NCBI GenBank assembly: GCA_025093555.1
Contig: JAIWNF010000022.1
Coordinates: 558,001 to 622,000 of the forward strand
DNA: 64,000 nucleotides
Direction: 5' to 3'
Source of the DNA: Circinella umbellata
Lineage: Eukaryota; Mucoromycota; Mucoromycetes; Mucorales; Lichtheimiaceae
Under the pieces are notes generated by a model. The model was not told where the DNA came from. It was given only the letters and a program-made list of their open reading frames with translations, and searched no databases. Shown one piece after another: positions 61,081 through 64,000 of the stretch. The number at the start of each line of letters is the position of its first letter. Positions within the stretch are counted from its first letter, which is position 1. Made by a program: the position numbers and the translations under genes.

Positions 61081-61961
61081 GGTTTTTTTAATATGCTGAT
61101 ATGAAATGACAAGAATAAGAAGAGTGAGTACCTTGATTCAACATTAGTTAATGTTCGTTATAAAAATTGATTATTAAATTTGAAATAAATATACCTTTAC
61201 TTTGTCTAAAAAGAAAAAAGTTTGATTTCTTTTTTTCACAAGCATCTCCAAGTTAATTCAGAAAAAGGAAACCGTATTTTTACTTTTAACTGGGAAGGAA
61301 ATATGGCATGTTAACGAGAGAGACCATTTCGTTGCGTATTCTATGGCGGAAAAAACCAAAAGATAAAGAACGTTATTAAAAATGTCCAAGTTCTGGACTT
61401 TTGTTACAATTGCCTATGTGCCTCCCTTACTGGGAAATCACTTGATTGTGAAAATTTATGCTCTTTGAAAAATCCGAACTGCCTCTCTTCTTATTTTTAT
61501 TTACCTGTTAGTACTGGGCTATCGGTATTTATAAAACTTATGCATAAATCGCGGAGTGAGTGTAAATTATTCGAATCGAATAATAGTAACAGCTTTTTAC
61601 ATGTGCGATATAAAGCGTTATTGCCTTTATTTTAACTCCCCCCCCCCAGAGAATTGAGCATATGATTTGTAAATACAGAACAGGTTTATAAAAAAAAAGA
61701 GTGGGAAAAAAACAATGGACACTAGGGACGTTGATTAGTGTATGATTATTATTATTATTATTACCTCCTCGCATGCTTGTATGTGTATTTTGGGTGGAAT
61801 ATGCGTTTATGTCTGCTTCACAATCTTCTTTTTTCTTTTTATTCTTTGTTTCGAACAACCTTTTATTTCAAACAGTTAAAAACACACTTCTTTTATTATA
61901 CGTAATAATAACCGTAACACATTTTAACTACTTTCTCTACTCTATATACAAAAAAAAAAAA
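61081..61961. other. Spacer between tandem repeat and inverted repeat
   Basis: About 880 bp. It contains a C-run (about 61638-61649), an ATT trinucleotide run (about 61745-61762) and a poly-A run just before the inverted-repeat arm. No gene recognised. Confidence 0.45.
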
Positions 61962-62324
61962 AACACTTGACGTGAAGCACTGCTCAAATTTTTTAACAAG
62001 ACCTTTTAAGTAACCACTTTCTCTCACTCCTTGATTAAAATGGACCCACAATCTTTGGCTAAAAGAGCGAATGCAAATGTGGAAGTATTATATAAAGAGT
62101 CCAGTAAAAACTGCATAAGAAGCGCAAAACGAGAATTGCGTAAAAGTTCGAATGAAAGGGCTAATAACCAACAAAAAACAAACGATGAGATTGACGATGA
62201 AATTGACGATTTGGAAGAGCTCGACGGTGTTTTTGTAGACGAAAAAAAGGTGCAACCACTAGGTACCATTATAAAACTTGAAACTTTAAAGTTAAAAGAA
62301 AGGTACAAACGAATTTGTTATGAG
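61962..62324 (+). repeat. Left arm of long inverted repeat
   Basis: About 363 bp, matched in inverse orientation by 63639-64000 with scattered differences. The match runs to the window edge on the right, so the arm could be longer. It breaks at the same codon (after GTTATGA) in both arms. Each arm covers a leader plus the first ~95 codons of a gene. Confidence 0.85.
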
Positions 62325-62390
62325 CAACTTGGTCCTGCTGGTAAACGGAATGATTTGTTAGAGTCAACAACATATAACCCATTCCTTTGA
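62040..62390 (+). CDS. Hypothetical protein, truncated member of a repeated family
   Basis: A 116-residue frame from the ATG at 62040, acidic and charged, with DEIDDEIDDLEELDGVFVDE in the middle and the helical stretch LKLKERYKRIC near the end. The first ~95 codons equal the inverted copy at the right edge of the window; the last ~20 residues are novel sequence after the breakpoint. Compared with the inverted copy this one keeps the ATG and the reading frame, but it lacks everything that follows in the longer relative. It is probably a 3'-truncated duplicate; whether it is expressed is unknown. Confidence 0.45.
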   Translation: MDPQSLAKRANANVEVLYKESSKNCIRSAKRELRKSSNERANNQQKTNDEIDDEIDDLEELDGVFVDEKKVQPLGTIIKLETLKLKERYKRICYEQLGPAGKRNDLLESTTYNPFL

Positions 62391-62492
62391 AGCTTCACTA
62401 CAAGGTGATCACCACTCAATCCTATTAAACATTCCAACAAAATAAGGGAATAAAGTTAGTCATTTAATTAATTAATAAAATACAGCTGAAAA

Positions 62493-63930
62493 TTAAGCAT
62501 CTTCTTTTATCAACCTACTGCATATTTGTAATAGAGGTACTTTGGTTGTTTCAATTGAAAGTTCTTGTCTAATTAATTTGTCTAAAATTGTTTTTCCTTC
62601 AATAGCTAATTTTGTATGATCGAGTCGTAGTTTTTTATCTTGAAAATAGCGTCCAACTTCGACCAACCTCAGACCAACCTAGGTCCAAATTCAACGGTGC
62701 CAAGAGGATATGTTTTTTCATGTCGGTATAGTACAACTTTCATATCGACTTTGAATATTTTATTAGGACTAGTAGGACTATCGATTTTCACTCCAGATGC
62801 TCCCCTACAATTGTTTGCGATTAGTATTTGATTCATGCATCAGCCACGCACCAACAGTTGTTTACTTTGACAGTAAAAAAGAAGTATATTTACCAAATAA
62901 AAGAAGCACCTGTATCTTTAAAAAGAATCTCGAATAGTTCACCCCATATCTTGATTACATGGTCATATTCGGTCATTATTTCAATATCATTATAAATACT
63001 TTTTTCTCCATTGACAAATTTACCATTACTAGTTAATAGAAAATACAAATCAGTCATCAACATGATAGATACTAAAATATAGTAATAATAGCAAAGGATG
63101 ATAAAAAAAGAGAATCAGCTGTGTTAGTTATTTATACATACATGTGTGCATATATTCTATATACAATTCTTCTGTAAAATCTGTAGCGTCTAACTCTTTT
63201 ATTCGTGCCATTTTATAGCCTTCTTTACCATCTTCTTTTGTAATCTATGTACGTAGTTAAAATACAAAGTTCAGAATTACCATTTTCAATCACAAAAAAT
63301 GTACTTCGTATGTTCCATTTGTTATCATACATACTTCAATCAAACTTTTCAAAATATCAAATAATTCGCATCGAATAAATGCTCTTTTAACAGGAATACC
63401 AATGATGCCTCAAGTTTTATCATACTTTTGCCGTCGATCGACAGGTCTGGTCCATAAGGTAAGTTGGCTGTTTGTTGATAAATCAGAAAGATCGAGCATA
63501 CTATTCATTCCTATCCTTTCAGAAAATATATTCAATTGTTAGAAAAAAAAAGAGATACCAAAAGGTACATGTAGAGAACTCTCTGTAAAAAAAAATAAAG
63601 CAAATAAACAATTTACTTACCAGACAATGCATTCTTGATCATAACAAATTCGTTTGTACCTTTCTTTTAACTTTAAAGTTTCAAGTTTTATAATGGTACC
63701 TAGTGGTTGCACCTTTTTTTCGTCTACAAAAACACCGTCGAGCTCTTCCAAATCGTCAATCTCATCGTCAATCTCATCGTTTGTTTTTTGTTGTTTGTTG
63801 GCCCTTTCATTCGATCTTTTACGCAATTCTCGTTTTGCGCTTCTTGTGTAGTTTTTACTGGACTTTTATATAATACTTCCACGTTTGCATTCGCTTTTTT
63901 GGCCAAAGATTGTGGGTCCGTTTTAATCAA
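62493..63930 (-). pseudogene. Decayed member of a nuclease-like hypothetical family (fragmented)
   Basis: The 5' part (63930-63639) matches the left arm but has ACG in place of the start ATG and a one-base deletion near codon 23. After an intron-like gap, a block starting SERIGMNSMLDLSDLSTNSQ runs to an in-frame TGA (after RRQKYDKT, about 63410). Further blocks resemble continued exons: GIPVKRAFIRCELFDILKSL, YDHVIKIWGELFEILFKDTG, KVDMKVVLYRHEKTYPLGTV followed by EFG, and finally KLRLDHTKLAIEGKTILDKL before the stop at 62493. The spacing of D..EFG and a later basic helix recalls PD-(D/E)XK nuclease-like folds of repeated Mucoromycota proteins, by resemblance only. Broken by the lost start, frameshift and internal stops. 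Confidence 0.5.
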
Positions 63931-64000
63931 AGATTGAGAGAAAGTGGTTGATTAAAAGGTCTTGTTTAAAAATTTGAGTAGTGTTTAAGGTCAAGTGTTA
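63639..64000 (-). repeat. Right arm of long inverted repeat (runs to window edge)
   Basis: Reverse-complement partner of 61962-62324. The sequence is still similar at position 64000, so the outer border lies at or beyond the window end. Confidence 0.85.

Noticed and set aside
62640..62831. 63-codon plus-strand frame
   Set aside because: Antisense to the decayed minus-strand family gene.

Overview
The window is nuclear DNA of a fungus, most likely an early-diverging one of the Mucoromycota/Mucorales type (inference). The grounds are very AT-rich intergenic DNA, many short GT-AG introns of about 50-200 nt, long low-complexity tracts (Gln, His, Glu/Asp, Ser) and typical fungal housekeeping proteins. 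Nothing bacterial, viral or organellar was seen. All multi-exon models below were joined by hand from splice sites; in each the summed exon length is a multiple of three, which supports the joins.

Layout. 1-6063: repeat-rich DNA, a CGGTTC/GAACCG repeat block, and a 5'-truncated MFS transporter pseudogene carrying two separate insertions at one intron (a GC-rich hairpin island with ~16-bp direct repeats, and a 1.36-kb terminal-inverted-repeat element with 8-bp target duplications). 9658-19444: three intact, head-to-tail seven-exon MFS drug:H+ antiporter paralogues with identical intron positions. 21885-25347: Bdp1 (TFIIIB) facing a PQ-loop membrane protein (SLC66A2/Any1 type). 28749-35078: four minus-strand stretches of which three are genes: a Ser-rich unknown, a 2-oxoglutarate/Fe(II) dioxygenase and an F-box/leucine-rich protein. 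35332-39199: one large minus-strand gene for a Kelch-ectodomain membrane protein with several membrane spans, easily mis-split into two genes. 40511-44659: a DNMT1-type DNA cytosine methyltransferase. 45403-48483: Sds3-type subunit of the Sin3 histone-deacetylase complex, with a 13-nt microexon. 50944-52263: cytoplasmic tyrosyl-tRNA synthetase. 53251-55979: an LRRC40-type leucine-rich protein. 56761-58146: a C2H2 zinc-finger protein. 59380-64000: a five-copy tandem repeat with a 1,012-bp higher-order period, then a long inverted repeat whose arms carry the start of a repeated, decayed gene family.

Functional themes. The left third is a locally duplicated and decaying drug-efflux cluster that attracts mobile DNA. 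The centre and right are mostly single-copy genes. Two neighbouring genes, the DNA methyltransferase and Sds3, both belong to chromatin silencing and lie tail to tail, but nothing beyond proximity links them. The most unusual items are the Kelch/multi-span protein, the inverted-repeat element with GGCGCGCC subterminal motifs, the hairpin island and the repeat structures at the right edge.
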